In this document: positions 7,293 to 16,642 of the stretch, piece after piece
Numbering within the stretch: the first letter of the stretch is position 1
Layout: every line of letters begins with the position of its first letter
From: Clostridia bacterium
GTDB lineage: Bacteria; Bacillota; Clostridia; Christensenellales; Aristaeellaceae
Reading direction: 5' to 3'
Assembly (NCBI GenBank): GCA_017473345.1
Contig: JAFULL010000014.1
Location: 1-49,281, forward strand
DNA: 49,281 bases
Notes under the pieces: model-generated
Database searches by the model: none
Told to the model about the DNA's origin: nothing
What the model saw: only the letters and a program-made list of their open reading frames with translations
Position numbers and translations under genes: made by a program

Positions 7293-8726
7293 ATGAATAA
7301 CGCCGCCAGCTGGGATTTTACAATGGCAAACTATGACGCCGTTTGGGGCTTCATGGTGCAGCTGGGCCTGCTGCTGATCTTCCTGATGCTGGGCAATATT
7401 CTCCGGCGTACGATTCCGCTGTTTCGCAAGTGCCTGATCCCCTCTGCGCTTTTGGGCGGCGGCGTATTGCTGATTGCAAATACCGTCTGCAAACAGTTTG
7501 GCTTCATATTGGTTGACAACCAGCTTATGCAGGTGATCACCTATCATTGCCTGGCGATCGGCTTTGCGGCCATGTCCCTGAAAACAGAAAAAAGCACGCA
7601 TAAAACCAACCCCGCTCAGGTGATGGAGTTTGGCGCGCTGCAGGGCGGCGCCTACATGCTGCAGGCGTTTGTCGGCCTTGGCATTACATTGCTTATGTTC
7701 CTGCTGACCCGCTATGGCGATCATGTGATTTCCTATGTATGCGGTCTGATTCTGCCGTTGGCTTACGGTCAGGGCCCTGGAAATGCGCTGAGCTGGGATA
7801 TCAACTTTACCAATATCCCCGCTGCGCAGTTTGCCGGAAACGGCAGCTTCGGCCTGTCCCTTGCTTCCATTGGATTTGTGGTTGCTTCCGTCTTTGGCGT
7901 TTTGTATATCAACATCCATAAGAAGCGCAGCAATCTTTACGTTCGCAGCGGCAGCCCTGTCGAACAGGCGGTTGACCAGACCAATCCCAGCGGCAGCGAG
8001 ATTCCCGACAATGAATCAGTGGATAAATTTTCACTGCAGGTTGGCTTTGCGGCAGTGGCATATGCTCTTTCTTTCGGCTTTATGTATCTGCTGGGCAACT
8101 TGTCCAATTTTACAAACAGTATCGCATGGGGCTTCAACTTCCTGTGGGCGTCCATTGCGGCCATGCTGATCAGGACTGTGGTCCGTCAGCTTCGCAAACG
8201 GAAGATCATGGGGCGCGAATACATTAACAATTATCAGATGGACCGTATCTCGGGCTTCTCTTTTGACCTGATGATCGTTGCGGGTGTGGCGGCTATTGAG
8301 ATCAATGATATCAAGAACTACATTCTGCCGATTGTGATTCTCGGCCTTATCGGTACGGTCGTCACCTATGTTTACATCCGTCTGGTGGCCAAAGAATGCT
8401 TTAAGGGTTTTGAACACGAGTTCTTCCTGATGAGCTTCGGCACGATGACCGGCACAGCCTCCAATGGCATGATCCTGATGAAGGAAATCGACCCCGGCCT
8501 GCGTACCCCCACCTCAAGCCTGTACATCCTTTCCAATTTCCCGGCTATGGTCATGATTGCCCCGCTGCTGTTTCTGCTGAGCTTTGCCGGCAGTTCGCCG
8601 CTGCATGCGGTCATCGCCTGTGCGATATTCTTTGTGCTGTGGCTGGCGTACACTACTTACCTGTTCCGCAGACAGATATTCAAAAAACGGTATGCGGATA
8701 AACCGGTTGAAGTCTGGAAAGACTGA
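7293..8726 (+). CDS. GltS-like sodium/glutamate symporter family protein
   Basis: A 477-residue polytopic membrane protein with about 11-12 hydrophobic segments. It matches the glutamate:Na+ symporter (ESS, Glt_symporter) family: an N-terminal LLLIFLMLGNILRRTIPLF helix, LPLAYGQGPGNAL in the first half, and FGTMTGTASNGMILMKEIDP in the second half. These are the paired glycine-rich reentrant-loop regions of the family. It is slightly longer than E. coli GltS (about 400 residues), with a hydrophilic loop near residues 210-245. The substrate may be glutamate or another carboxylate. It is a single gene ending at a shared bidirectional terminator. Confidence 0.82.
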   Translation: MNNAASWDFTMANYDAVWGFMVQLGLLLIFLMLGNILRRTIPLFRKCLIPSALLGGGVLLIANTVCKQFGFILVDNQLMQVITYHCLAIGFAAMSLKTEKSTHKTNPAQVMEFGALQGGAYMLQAFVGLGITLLMFLLTRYGDHVISYVCGLILPLAYGQGPGNALSWDINFTNIPAAQFAGNGSFGLSLASIGFVVASVFGVLYINIHKKRSNLYVRSGSPVEQAVDQTNPSGSEIPDNESVDKFSLQVGFAAVAYALSFGFMYLLGNLSNFTNSIAWGFNFLWASIAAMLIRTVVRQLRKRKIMGREYINNYQMDRISGFSFDLMIVAGVAAIEINDIKNYILPIVILGLIGTVVTYVYIRLVAKECFKGFEHEFFLMSFGTMTGTASNGMILMKEIDPGLRTPTSSLYILSNFPAMVMIAPLLFLLSFAGSSPLHAVIACAIFFVLWLAYTTYLFRRQIFKKRYADKPVEVWKD

Positions 8727-8749
8727 ACCGGGAAAAATGGATAATCAAA

Positions 8750-8788
8750 AAACAGGATCGCCCGTGCAAAAGCCGGGCGATCCTGTTT
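8750..8788. terminator. bidirectional terminator between convergent genes
   Basis: AAACAGGATCGCCCG pairs perfectly with CGGGCGATCCTGTTT. It separates the plus-strand symporter from the minus-strand MFS gene. Confidence 0.85.
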
Positions 8789-8792
8789 GTCG

Positions 8793-10112
8793 TTATGCCC
8801 TCAGCGCCTCGCGCGTTTGAGGATCGAGTATATGGAACTTGCGGAAGATGAAAACGGGTACCACCACATTGCCCAGCGACTGAATCAGCAGCAGCACCGG
8901 TACGCTGGCAAAGCGCATGCCAAACAGCGTAAGCGTGCTGTCACCGATCCATGCAATCAGCATGGTGCCGCTCATCAGGCCAAGGAATGCACTCAGGCTG
9001 GAGGCCAGCTGATAAAAGGAGATATAGTTGGTTTGATCCTGCTGGGGCAGGTTGACATAACTCACATTGGCATAGGCGGTGTTCAGGGCAACGCCCACCA
9101 CATGCTGGTAAAGCCGCATCAGCGTGTACAGCCACAGATAGTTCGTCGCATTCACACAGGCAAAAGCCGCCCATGACGGTGCGTGCACCAGCATGGATAC
9201 GGCTGTCACCTTAAACCAGCCGTATCGGCTGATCAGCCGGCGCGCCAGCGGTTGCAGGGCGATCAGCACAAAGGGGTAGATCATGTTGATGCCGTAGATG
9301 AAGGTGTATTGAACGCCCACGTCGCTGAGCAGATAATAGTTGACAAACGATACAGGAATGTTGGTAAAGAAGGTGTGCAGCATGATCACGGCCAGCGACA
9401 GCATGAACGGTTTGCAGCTGAATGGCATAATGATGATGTCGCGAAGGCGCGGACGGCTGCGCGTACGCGGATAGGGGTATTCCTTGGGCAGCGCCAGCAC
9501 CACGACCTCCACCAGCGCCAGTACGTAAGCCACATAGCGGAAGGCGATAATGATGGCGTCTGCATAGGGCGAGGCTGAAAGCGCATCAGCCACAACGCCG
9601 GAAATGAGCGAGATGCCAATGCCGATAAAGCTGCTGATGGTGGACTGCTTCAGAATGTAATCGGCACGGACGGATTCAGGAATAAAGTTCAGGTGCCACA
9701 CGGAATAGCCGCTGCCAAACAGGGCGTTGACCAGGTTGGCAAGGAAGATGACCACAATAAAGCACAGGATGCGTTGGGAGGGATCCTGTACCAGCACAGG
9801 TACCAGCGTGATGCCCAGAATGTTGAACGTGTGGTACAAAAGCCGGCCAAGCGCAAGGATCCAGCGGCGGCGGGGGAACCTTTCCAGCAGGCTGGGGCCC
9901 AGCAGCGAAAAGAAGCTGGCAATGTAGGGGATAAAGGTGATAATGCCGATGTTCACCAGATCTATGCCGTAAATCATCAGAAAGCTGGTGTAGAAAATAT
10001 CAGTCGTCAGCCATGCATTGATGGACATGAGGACGGAGCTTGTCAGCATCACGCAGCGGCCTCGGCCGTGCTCCGTTTTGAGGGTAAACAGGCTGTTGTT
10101 CCTGCGCTTCAT
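8793..10112 (-). CDS. MFS transporter
   Basis: A 439-residue membrane protein with about 12 hydrophobic segments and an arginine-rich cytoplasmic loop (LERFPRRRWILALGR) after TM2-3, like the MFS motif-A region. A central charged loop (PYPRTRSRPRLRD) separates the two six-helix halves. The start MKRRNNSLFTLK is chosen because a longer reading from 10157 would run into the promoter. Substrate is unknown. It is transcribed alone from a promoter divergent from the NapH-like gene. Confidence 0.8.
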   Translation of the reverse strand: MKRRNNSLFTLKTEHGRGRCVMLTSSVLMSINAWLTTDIFYTSFLMIYGIDLVNIGIITFIPYIASFFSLLGPSLLERFPRRRWILALGRLLYHTFNILGITLVPVLVQDPSQRILCFIVVIFLANLVNALFGSGYSVWHLNFIPESVRADYILKQSTISSFIGIGISLISGVVADALSASPYADAIIIAFRYVAYVLALVEVVVLALPKEYPYPRTRSRPRLRDIIIMPFSCKPFMLSLAVIMLHTFFTNIPVSFVNYYLLSDVGVQYTFIYGINMIYPFVLIALQPLARRLISRYGWFKVTAVSMLVHAPSWAAFACVNATNYLWLYTLMRLYQHVVGVALNTAYANVSYVNLPQQDQTNYISFYQLASSLSAFLGLMSGTMLIAWIGDSTLTLFGMRFASVPVLLLIQSLGNVVVPVFIFRKFHILDPQTREALRA

Positions 10113-10147
10113 GACTTCGCGCCTCTTTCGTGAGAAATTGCAGGCAC

Positions 10148-10176
10148 AGTATATCACGAACAGCGTGCTCGGACAA
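10148..10176 (-). promoter_or_regulatory. promoter of the MFS gene
   Basis: On the minus strand: TTGTCC (10171-10176), 17 nt, TATACT (10148-10153). It lies 36 nt upstream of the chosen ATG, which supports that start. Confidence 0.6.
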
Positions 10177-10215
10177 TATGAAGAAAACGTAAAGTCATTT
10201 CAGCACATTTCAGCC

Positions 10216-10244
10216 TTTACACCACATTTGAAGCGTGCTATGCT
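10216..10244 (+). promoter_or_regulatory. promoter of the NapH-like gene
   Basis: TTTACA (10216-10221), 17 nt, TATGCT (10239-10244). The RBS AAAAGGGGGAAA follows before the ATG at 10278. Confidence 0.6.
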
Positions 10245-10277
10245 GTAGCTGACGCAGTACAAAAGGGGGAAACCTTC

Positions 10278-11105
10278 ATGAAAAAATACGCGGGCCCGTT
10301 GCTGATGCTGGCTGTTTTTGAAACAGTGGCCGTCACGCTGTGGCTGACGAAGGACAATCTGTTTTACCTGTTCAACTTCAGCTATATCGGCATTTCCATC
10401 GCGCTGGGGCTGTTTTTATTCGCCAATCAGGTCAAATGCGCCAGACGGGTGGTGCAGTTTCTGGTGGGCACATATATGCTGGTGTATCTGGGGCTGATCA
10501 GCAACGAAAACATGCAGATCGAGGGATTCTGGTACTACCTGTTCACCGGCGTGTTTGAGGCGGCCACCATTCACTATGCTGTGGCCAAGATTTTTGGCCC
10601 GCTGTTGTTTGGGCGCGGCTGGTGCGGCTACGCCTGCTGGACGGCCATGATCCTTGATTTGCTGCCGTGGAAGGCGCCGCATGAGCCCCGCAAACCGTAT
10701 GGCTGGCTGCGGTATGTGACCTTTGTGCTGGCGTTTGCCTTTGTGGCGGCGCTGTTTGTGCTGCATGTGGGCCATCTGGAGCGCATCATGTTCTGGTGTT
10801 TCCTGCTGGGCAACGCAGCTTACTATGTCGCCGGTATCGCGCTGGCGTACCTTTGGAAGGACAACCGGGCGTTTTGCAAATATCTGTGCCCGGTTGCGGT
10901 ATTTCTGAAACCGGCCAGCTACTTTTCGCTTTTGCGCATCCGCTGTGACAAGAGCAAGTGCGTTGACTGCGGAAAGTGCAAAAAGGTCTGTCCCATGGAT
11001 GTCGATATGACCGACAACGCCCGGACAAGGCAAAATGGAACGGAATGCATCTTATGCATGGAATGTGTGCAAAATTGCCCTAAAAAGGCACTGGATCTCA
11101 AATGA
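10278..11105 (+). CDS. NapH/CcoG-like 4Fe-4S membrane protein
   Basis: A 275-residue protein with about five or six membrane helices, then a cytoplasmic ferredoxin domain. GRGWCGYACW and CKYLCPV are the paired CxxxC(P) motifs of NapH-type membrane ferredoxins. The tail has two [4Fe-4S] sites: CVDCGKCKKVCP with an extra upstream Cys, and CILCMECVQNCP. Such proteins pass electrons across or along the membrane to reductases. No NapG, reductase or FMN-protein partner is adjacent, so the role is open. The SGNH hydrolase gene follows after 18 nt, probably in the same transcript. Confidence 0.85.
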   Translation: MKKYAGPLLMLAVFETVAVTLWLTKDNLFYLFNFSYIGISIALGLFLFANQVKCARRVVQFLVGTYMLVYLGLISNENMQIEGFWYYLFTGVFEAATIHYAVAKIFGPLLFGRGWCGYACWTAMILDLLPWKAPHEPRKPYGWLRYVTFVLAFAFVAALFVLHVGHLERIMFWCFLLGNAAYYVAGIALAYLWKDNRAFCKYLCPVAVFLKPASYFSLLRIRCDKSKCVDCGKCKKVCPMDVDMTDNARTRQNGTECILCMECVQNCPKKALDLK

Positions 11106-11123
11106 CAATCGGGAGGCGTACCT

Positions 11124-12209
11124 ATGAAGATCAGCGATATCGACAAAAATCTGGCGGTGGATGCAAAGGTCGGCGATGAAAATACTGTGTTTCTGGATGC
11201 ACGGCAGGCGCCGTTTACCATTCACGGCGTGATCCCTGCTGATGAAACCGAAAACTATTACCGCCGCATGCCGCAAACCGTGGCCGACAGCGTGAGCAAG
11301 GGCGTCAGCCAGCTCAACCATCACACAGCAGGCGGCCGCGTGCGCTTCCGTACCGATTCGCCCTATGTGTGCATCCACACGGTGCAGTCCTGCGTAACGC
11401 AGATGTCCCACATGGCGGTGTGCGGCATCGGCGGCTTTGACCTGTACGCCTCGGCTGACGGCGAAGAGCACCTGTACGCAGGCACCTTCCGCCCGGATTT
11501 TCACATGCAGGACGGCTATGACAGCATCGTCAGACTGGGCGACCGCCGCATGCGCACCATCACCATCAACATGCCTCTGTACGGCGGCGTGAATGAGCTG
11601 TACATCGGTCTGGACAAGTCCGCCGCGCTGGAGCCTGCGCCCGCCTACCGCTGGGAAAAGCCCGTTGCTTACTACGGCAGTTCCATCACGCAGGGCGGAT
11701 GCGCCTCGCGCCCCGGTAACAGCTATCAGGCCATCCTTACCCGCAGGCTCGACTGCGACCACATCAACCTGGGCTTCTCGGGCTCCGGCATGGGTGAGCA
11801 GGAGGTGGCGCGCTACATCGCCAGCCTTGAGCTGAGCGCCTTTGTGATGGATTACGACTGCAACTCGCGCACGGTGGAGTCGCTCATGGCTACGCACGAG
11901 CCGTTCTTCCGTACCATCCGCGAAGCACAGCCCGACCTGCCCATCATCTTCGTATCGCGCCCGCCGATGCTCGTGCATGAGTTCTCGGCCCGCCGCTTTG
12001 AGGTGATCGCCCAAACCTACCTCAATGCCCGTGCGGCAGGCGACACCAATGTGTACCTGGTCAACGGACAGCAGTTCTACGACGAATACGCCGGCGACTG
12101 CGCCACGGTGGACGGCCTGCATCCCAACGACTACGGCTTTGTGCTGATGGCCAAAACGCTGGAACCGGTGCTCAAAAAGGCGCTGATGAGAGAAAGCGAA
12201 AAATATTGA
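11124..12209 (+). CDS. SGNH/GDSL-family hydrolase
   Basis: The 361-residue product has two parts: an N-terminal beta-sandwich-like domain with the GxDLY signature (GGFDLYASADG, near residue 108), and a C-terminal SGNH esterase domain. Block I is YYGSSITQGG (nucleophile Ser near 195). The oxyanion Gly/Asn residues are likely in NLGFSGSGMG. The Asp/His pair is DGLHPND near residue 335. Members deacetylate carbohydrates or act as lipases. No signal peptide is seen, so it is probably cytoplasmic. A bidirectional terminator follows at once. Confidence 0.85.
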   Translation: MKISDIDKNLAVDAKVGDENTVFLDARQAPFTIHGVIPADETENYYRRMPQTVADSVSKGVSQLNHHTAGGRVRFRTDSPYVCIHTVQSCVTQMSHMAVCGIGGFDLYASADGEEHLYAGTFRPDFHMQDGYDSIVRLGDRRMRTITINMPLYGGVNELYIGLDKSAALEPAPAYRWEKPVAYYGSSITQGGCASRPGNSYQAILTRRLDCDHINLGFSGSGMGEQEVARYIASLELSAFVMDYDCNSRTVESLMATHEPFFRTIREAQPDLPIIFVSRPPMLVHEFSARRFEVIAQTYLNARAAGDTNVYLVNGQQFYDEYAGDCATVDGLHPNDYGFVLMAKTLEPVLKKALMRESEKY

Positions 12210-12213
12210 TAAG

Positions 12214-12241
12214 AAACGCTCCCGCGGATGCGGGAGCGTTT
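12214..12241. terminator. bidirectional terminator
   Basis: AAACGCTCCCGC, loop GGAT region, GCGGGAGCGTTT. It separates the plus-strand SGNH gene from the minus-strand sigma factor gene; it touches the latter's stop. Confidence 0.85.
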
Positions 12242-12242
12242 G

Positions 12243-13772
12243 CTATGCCATAAAAGTGGTTCTTTCGCCGCAGAACATCATGACCCGTCCTGCAAACAGC
12301 TCGGAAGTCGGTTTTTGCAGATAACCTCTTTCCAGCAGAATTTGACACACCATCTGGATGATGGAACAAAGCTCGGACAGAAACACTCCGCTGATCTGAT
12401 CGTGCAGATGAGGCGGAATTTCCATTTTCATTCGTTCGTAAAGGGTAGACGCAACGGGCAGCAGTTCAGCTGCCAAAGGTGCAGCCGCTTCGCCGAGCAA
12501 CGTGGTCAGCAGCTGTGCTTGATCAGGATGAAAGACCGGAATATTCCATTGCAGCCCGCCTGGTGTGCGTGTGGCCAGGTCACAGCGGATGCAGTCGGCA
12601 ATCAGCAGCTCGTCGGTAAGGGTGAAAGCAGGCCCCTGAATCTGCATGGATTTGAGTCGTGCAAGCAAACTGTGCAGCGTGAGGGTGGAATACAGCTCGT
12701 GCGACCAGTAAGCGCGGAAGCCTTTCTGCCGCAGATAGTCGTAGTGTCGCTCGTAGGCGTCGGAGGTAAGTTCGTACACACAAAGCCATCCGCGTGAGCC
12801 ATCCCTGCGCAGAGGACGCTGAAAACCGGTAAGTTCCGAAAGCTGGTCACGAGCTTCATGGCAGGCCCTGCGAAGAAGTGCCGGCGTCATGGCCCACCAC
12901 AGCCGCTTTTCCGGAAAGCCGCAGCCGTGAAAGCCGATGGCGCGAATTTGAGGCATCAGTCTGCGAAGAATGTCTGCAACGCTTTCGGCCAGCGAAGCGG
13001 CATGACTCAGCAGCAGCTTTTCGGCTTCTTCTGCAAAACGCGCGCGATGGATGATGAGATTTGCGCGGTATTTTTCGCCCTTGCGCTGCAAAAGCTCTGT
13101 CTGCAGCATGTGGGGAATCTCATCTTCGACATACATGGTGGGAATGCCGGTGGCAAGAGACAGCTCGTCCACAGAACGGTACTGCTCATAGCAGGCGGCA
13201 ATGATGGCGCGAACGATCTGCCTGTCAAGAATGGCAGGGTCGACGTCGCCGTTTCGGGTCATCAGCCATTGCTGCTGGTGATAAATATGATTGTCATCCA
13301 TTTTGATCTGCCATCTCTTTCGCAGCTTTTCACGCCCGTAGAACAGGCGCGTACGTACCGTTTTGGGTGGAAGATGATGCTTTTTGGCAATCTCATCGCA
13401 CGACAGACCGTTTACATAAAAATCGATCATGATCTCGCGATGCGAAGCGGCCAGCGTATGCAGCGCAGCAAAGGCGGCCTGACGTTCTTCCTGCGTGCCG
13501 TCCTCGGGCTGCTCGTCGGCAAGGTCGGCCATCAGGCTGTCGCTCAGCGGCACCGGCATGCGTTTCTGCCGGGTGATGAAACGGCAGTAGCGGTTGTGGG
13601 CAACGGTCCAAAGCCAGCTTTCAAAATGGTCAACATGACTGTTTTTTAGCGAGGCAAGGGCTTCGCAAAGAATCTCCTGCGACAGGTCGCGCGCATCCTC
13701 AATGTTGTTGAGACGTTTTATGCAATAGCTGAAAACAGCGTTTGCATATCGCTCAACGTCGGGACTGTCCAT
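12243..13772 (-). CDS. ECF-type RNA polymerase sigma factor with a large C-terminal extension
   Basis: The first 155 or so residues are a sigma-70 family ECF factor. Region 2 is AVFSYCIKRLNNIEDARDLS...FESWLWTVAHNRY. Region 4 is HREIMIDFYVNGLSCDEIAK...TVRTRLFYGREKLR, a helix-turn-helix. About 340 more residues follow. They begin with what looks like a winged helix (IVRAIIAACYEQYRSVDELS...YVEDEIPHMLQTELLQ) and continue as a mostly helical domain I do not recognise. The start MDSPDVERYANAVF is preceded by GGAGG. A reading from 13826 would cover the likely promoter. There is no adjacent anti-sigma gene, so the extension may itself sense or restrain activity (inference). Confidence 0.85.
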   Translation of the reverse strand: MDSPDVERYANAVFSYCIKRLNNIEDARDLSQEILCEALASLKNSHVDHFESWLWTVAHNRYCRFITRQKRMPVPLSDSLMADLADEQPEDGTQEERQAAFAALHTLAASHREIMIDFYVNGLSCDEIAKKHHLPPKTVRTRLFYGREKLRKRWQIKMDDNHIYHQQQWLMTRNGDVDPAILDRQIVRAIIAACYEQYRSVDELSLATGIPTMYVEDEIPHMLQTELLQRKGEKYRANLIIHRARFAEEAEKLLLSHAASLAESVADILRRLMPQIRAIGFHGCGFPEKRLWWAMTPALLRRACHEARDQLSELTGFQRPLRRDGSRGWLCVYELTSDAYERHYDYLRQKGFRAYWSHELYSTLTLHSLLARLKSMQIQGPAFTLTDELLIADCIRCDLATRTPGGLQWNIPVFHPDQAQLLTTLLGEAAAPLAAELLPVASTLYERMKMEIPPHLHDQISGVFLSELCSIIQMVCQILLERGYLQKPTSELFAGRVMMFCGERTTFMA

Positions 13773-13800
13773 CCGCTCGCCTCCTGTTTGTGGTCTGTTT

Positions 13801-13835
13801 TTTATAAAGTATCCGACTTTGGGCAAAGGTTCACA
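13801..13835 (-). promoter_or_regulatory. candidate promoter of the sigma factor gene
   Basis: Between the terminator at 13844 and the ATG, the minus strand reads TGTGAACCTTTGCC then GTCGGATA and TATAAA. GAACCTTT resembles -35 elements of autoregulated ECF factors in Firmicutes, but the spacing is short. TATAAA could instead be a sigma-A -10. Confidence 0.3.
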
Positions 13836-13843
13836 TTGCTTCG

Positions 13844-13869
13844 AAAAAAAGCGCCTTTTTAAGGCGCTT
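13844..13869 (-). terminator. intrinsic terminator overlapping the phosphoesterase stop
   Basis: On the minus strand AAGCGCCTT, short A loop, AAGGCGCTT, then seven T. The stop codon of the phosphoesterase gene is inside the stem. It ends the exporter-phosphoesterase transcript. Confidence 0.85.
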
Positions 13870-14794
13870 CCATGTGCGGATTTTCAATTTCGGCCCATTC
13901 TTCATAAGCGGCTTCCCATGTGTCCGGCGCAAAAGGACGACGCTCGTCGCCGATGCGGCGGGCGTATTTTTCAGCATGCCGCAAAAAGAAAATCACATGC
14001 TCGCGGCAGGTGCGCCATTCGCGGAAGATCACTTCGCTCCATACGCGTGCAGCGTTGTATTGATCCGTTTGCTTTACCTGGGCAATCAGCGCTTCACGAT
14101 CGTAAGGAATGCGGCGCTCTTCCACGCTGCACTGACCGTTTTCAATGGTCAGCAGGGTATAGGGCGCGCCGAAAGCGCCACACTCCAGCGGCAGGCCGCA
14201 GCTGCCAGGGTTGATGAACAGATGGTTGCCAAAGCGTGCATGCCACTGACTGTGCGAGTGGCCAAAGATGTACACGCCTGCGGGCAGTGTGCGCAGCGTT
14301 TCATGAAAGGCAGGGTTTGCATCCAGCGTGCGGTAAATATCCTGCAGCAGATCTTCATGATTAACCGGTCCGTCAGGATAGCGCAAAGGCAGCAGAGAGG
14401 TGCGAAATGGCTCGTGTTCAGCATTGCCGATGAAAACTGCCGAGCTGTGCGTCATGTGGATAGCAACGCCGTCACAGGTGAAATTCACCCTTTCGGGCAG
14501 CGCATCCAGCCAGCTGCGGTTTTCAGCGCTGAGCTTTGAGGCGGACCAGTAGGTGACGGCAAACTGCCCGTCGGTGCCGGGCGGCATGCGCAGATGGTTT
14601 TCCTCGTTGCCGCGTACGCAAAGCGCCGGGAAGGCAGTGCGCAGGGTGGAGACCACCTCGTCGCCCCAAGGGGCGCTGGTGCAGTAGTCCCCTGCAAACA
14701 GAAAGGCGTTTGCACCGCGCTGCAGCGCATCGGCCATCACCAGTTCGAGCGCCGGAAGGTTGCCGTGAATATCCGAAACAATGGCGTATTTCAT
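13859..14794 (-). CDS. metallophosphoesterase family protein
   Basis: A 311-residue protein with the calcineurin-like phosphoesterase pattern: SDIHGN (residues 8-13), GDYCT (36-40), RGNEEN (61-66), a His-rich THSS region, then GHSHSQWH near 179 and INPGSCGLP. These give the two-metal site of YfcE-like phosphodiesterases. The C-terminal 80 residues are helical and not typical. RBS AAGGAGG lies just before the ATG, 9 nt after the exporter gene, so it is the third gene of that operon. Substrate is unknown. Confidence 0.87.
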   Translation of the reverse strand: MKYAIVSDIHGNLPALELVMADALQRGANAFLFAGDYCTSAPWGDEVVSTLRTAFPALCVRGNEENHLRMPPGTDGQFAVTYWSASKLSAENRSWLDALPERVNFTCDGVAIHMTHSSAVFIGNAEHEPFRTSLLPLRYPDGPVNHEDLLQDIYRTLDANPAFHETLRTLPAGVYIFGHSHSQWHARFGNHLFINPGSCGLPLECGAFGAPYTLLTIENGQCSVEERRIPYDREALIAQVKQTDQYNAARVWSEVIFREWRTCREHVIFFLRHAEKYARRIGDERRPFAPDTWEAAYEEWAEIENPHMEAP

Positions 14795-14803
14795 GCTGCC
14801 TCC

Positions 14804-16642
14804 TTATGCAACGGAGTCAAACTGCGCCTCGTACAGCTTGCGGTAGAAGCCGTTTTGCGCCATCAGGCTGTCGTGCGTGCCCTGTTCGACTACCTTGCCG
14901 CCGTCCAGCACCAGAATGTGGTCAGCGGAGCGGATGGTGGACAGACGGTGGGCGATGACAAAGCAGGTTTTGCCCTGCATGAGGGTACGCATGGCGGACT
15001 GAATGCGCTGCTCGGTGCGGGTGTCGACGTTGGAGGTGGCCTCATCCAGAATGAGCATGTGCGCGTCCAAAAGCATGGCGCGGGCGATGGTGAGCAGCTG
15101 CTTCTGGCCCATGGAAATGCTGGTGCCGTTGTCGCTGAGAACGGTGTCATACCCCTGCGGCAGGCGCGAGATGTAGCCGTGAATGCGCGCAGCTTTTGCC
15201 GCGGCGATGACCTCCTCGCGCGTGGCGTTTGGCCGGCCGTAGGCGATGTTGTCGTAGATGGTGCCGTGGAACAGCCATGTGTCCTGCAAAACCATGGTGT
15301 AGGCGCGGCGCAGGCTTTTGCGGGTGAGGGTGCGCACATCCTTGCCGTCCACATACACGCCGCCGCCGTCCACGTCGTAAAAGCGCATGAGCAGGTTGAT
15401 GATGGTGGTTTTGCCTGCGCCGGTAGGGCCGACGATGGCCGTCAGCGATCCGGGCTCGGCGTGCAGGTTCAGCCCATGAATGATGGGCTTGCCCGGCACG
15501 TAGGCAAAATCAACATTGCGCAGCTCCACGTCGCCGCGTACATCGGTCAGTTCGATGGCGTTTTCGTCGTCCGCTCTTTCGGGCTCGGCGTCGATCAGGC
15601 TGAATACGCGCTCGGCGGCGGCAAAGGCGCTTTGCAGCTCGGCGATGATGTTGGCGATCTCGTTGATGGGGCCGGAGAATTTGCGCGAGTACTGCACAAA
15701 GCTGGACAGGTCGCCCAGGCCGATTTCACCCCGCAGAAACAGCGTGGAGCCGAACATGCACACCAGCGCCAGCGAAATATTGTTGATGCAGTTGACCGAC
15801 GGGCCGGTGATGGTGCCGTAGGCTTCGGCCACGGTGTAGGCGTCCACAGCAGCGTCGTTTTTGCGGTCAAACCGCTCAAGCACAGCCGCTTCGCGGTCAT
15901 ACGCGCGGATGGTTTTTTGCCCTGAGAGCATTTCCTCCACAAAGCCGTTCAGTTCGCCCAGCTTTCCGCTGCGGCGGCGAAACAGCGGGCGTACCTTTTG
16001 GGTCAGCCATTTGACGAACACGATGGTGAGGGGAATGGTAAACAGGAAGATGAGGATGAGCCTGGGCGCGATGGTGAGCATCATCACAAAGGAGACGGTC
16101 ACCGTAACGATGCTTTGCAGAATCTGTAAAAGGTCGCTGGACAGGGCCTGATTGACCGTGTCTACGTCGTAGGTGATGGAGGAGATGATGTCGCCTGTCT
16201 GATAACGGTCAAAGAAGCTGACTGGCAGCGCCGTCAGGTTTTCGAATACGTCGTGGCGCATCTGTTTGGAAACCGTGCGCGACAGGCGGATCATGACGGC
16301 GTTGAGCAAAAAGGTCAGTATGGAGGACGCTGTGTAGAACACCGCCATCAGGACGGCACAGCGAATGACGGTGTCGAAGTCAACTTTGCCTGCACCCAGA
16401 TCAATGGCGTTGATGGCCGTGCCCGACAGCTTGGGGCCGTACAGCGCCAGCAGACTGGACGAGACGGACAGAATGAGCGACAGCACCAGCAACAGACGGT
16501 TGCGGCCCAGGTACTGCCACAGCCTGCGCAAAAGGGCGGATTTGCTGACGGTTTTGTTGTCCAGCCTGCGGTGATCGCCGTTGAGGCCCTTGACCTCGGC
16601 GCGTGTGAGGCGTCCGCCGCCGATAAGGTTGGGGTTGGACAT
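14804..16642 (-). CDS. ABC exporter half-transporter, subunit with canonical Walker B glutamate
   Basis: The 612-residue product has an N-terminal six-helix ABC exporter domain (first helices near residues 50-110) and a C-terminal nucleotide-binding domain. Walker A is GPTGAGKTT, the Q-loop is in MVLQDTWLF, the signature is atypical (SISMGQKQL rather than LSGGQ), and Walker B with catalytic Glu is MLILDEATSNVD. The ATG overlaps the stop of the partner gene (TAATG). The pair fits heterodimeric exporters of the BmrCD or TM287/288 type, used for drugs, lipids or peptides. Confidence 0.92.
   Translation of the reverse strand: MSNPNLIGGGRLTRAEVKGLNGDHRRLDNKTVSKSALLRRLWQYLGRNRLLLVLSLILSVSSSLLALYGPKLSGTAINAIDLGAGKVDFDTVIRCAVLMAVFYTASSILTFLLNAVMIRLSRTVSKQMRHDVFENLTALPVSFFDRYQTGDIISSITYDVDTVNQALSSDLLQILQSIVTVTVSFVMMLTIAPRLILIFLFTIPLTIVFVKWLTQKVRPLFRRRSGKLGELNGFVEEMLSGQKTIRAYDREAAVLERFDRKNDAAVDAYTVAEAYGTITGPSVNCINNISLALVCMFGSTLFLRGEIGLGDLSSFVQYSRKFSGPINEIANIIAELQSAFAAAERVFSLIDAEPERADDENAIELTDVRGDVELRNVDFAYVPGKPIIHGLNLHAEPGSLTAIVGPTGAGKTTIINLLMRFYDVDGGGVYVDGKDVRTLTRKSLRRAYTMVLQDTWLFHGTIYDNIAYGRPNATREEVIAAAKAARIHGYISRLPQGYDTVLSDNGTSISMGQKQLLTIARAMLLDAHMLILDEATSNVDTRTEQRIQSAMRTLMQGKTCFVIAHRLSTIRSADHILVLDGGKVVEQGTHDSLMAQNGFYRKLYEAQFDSVA

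Noticed and set aside
14594-15925. Long plus-strand reading frame of 443 codons
   Set aside because: It lies opposite the ABC exporter gene, whose Walker A, signature and Walker B motifs are clear; the composition is that of an antisense shadow in high-GC DNA.
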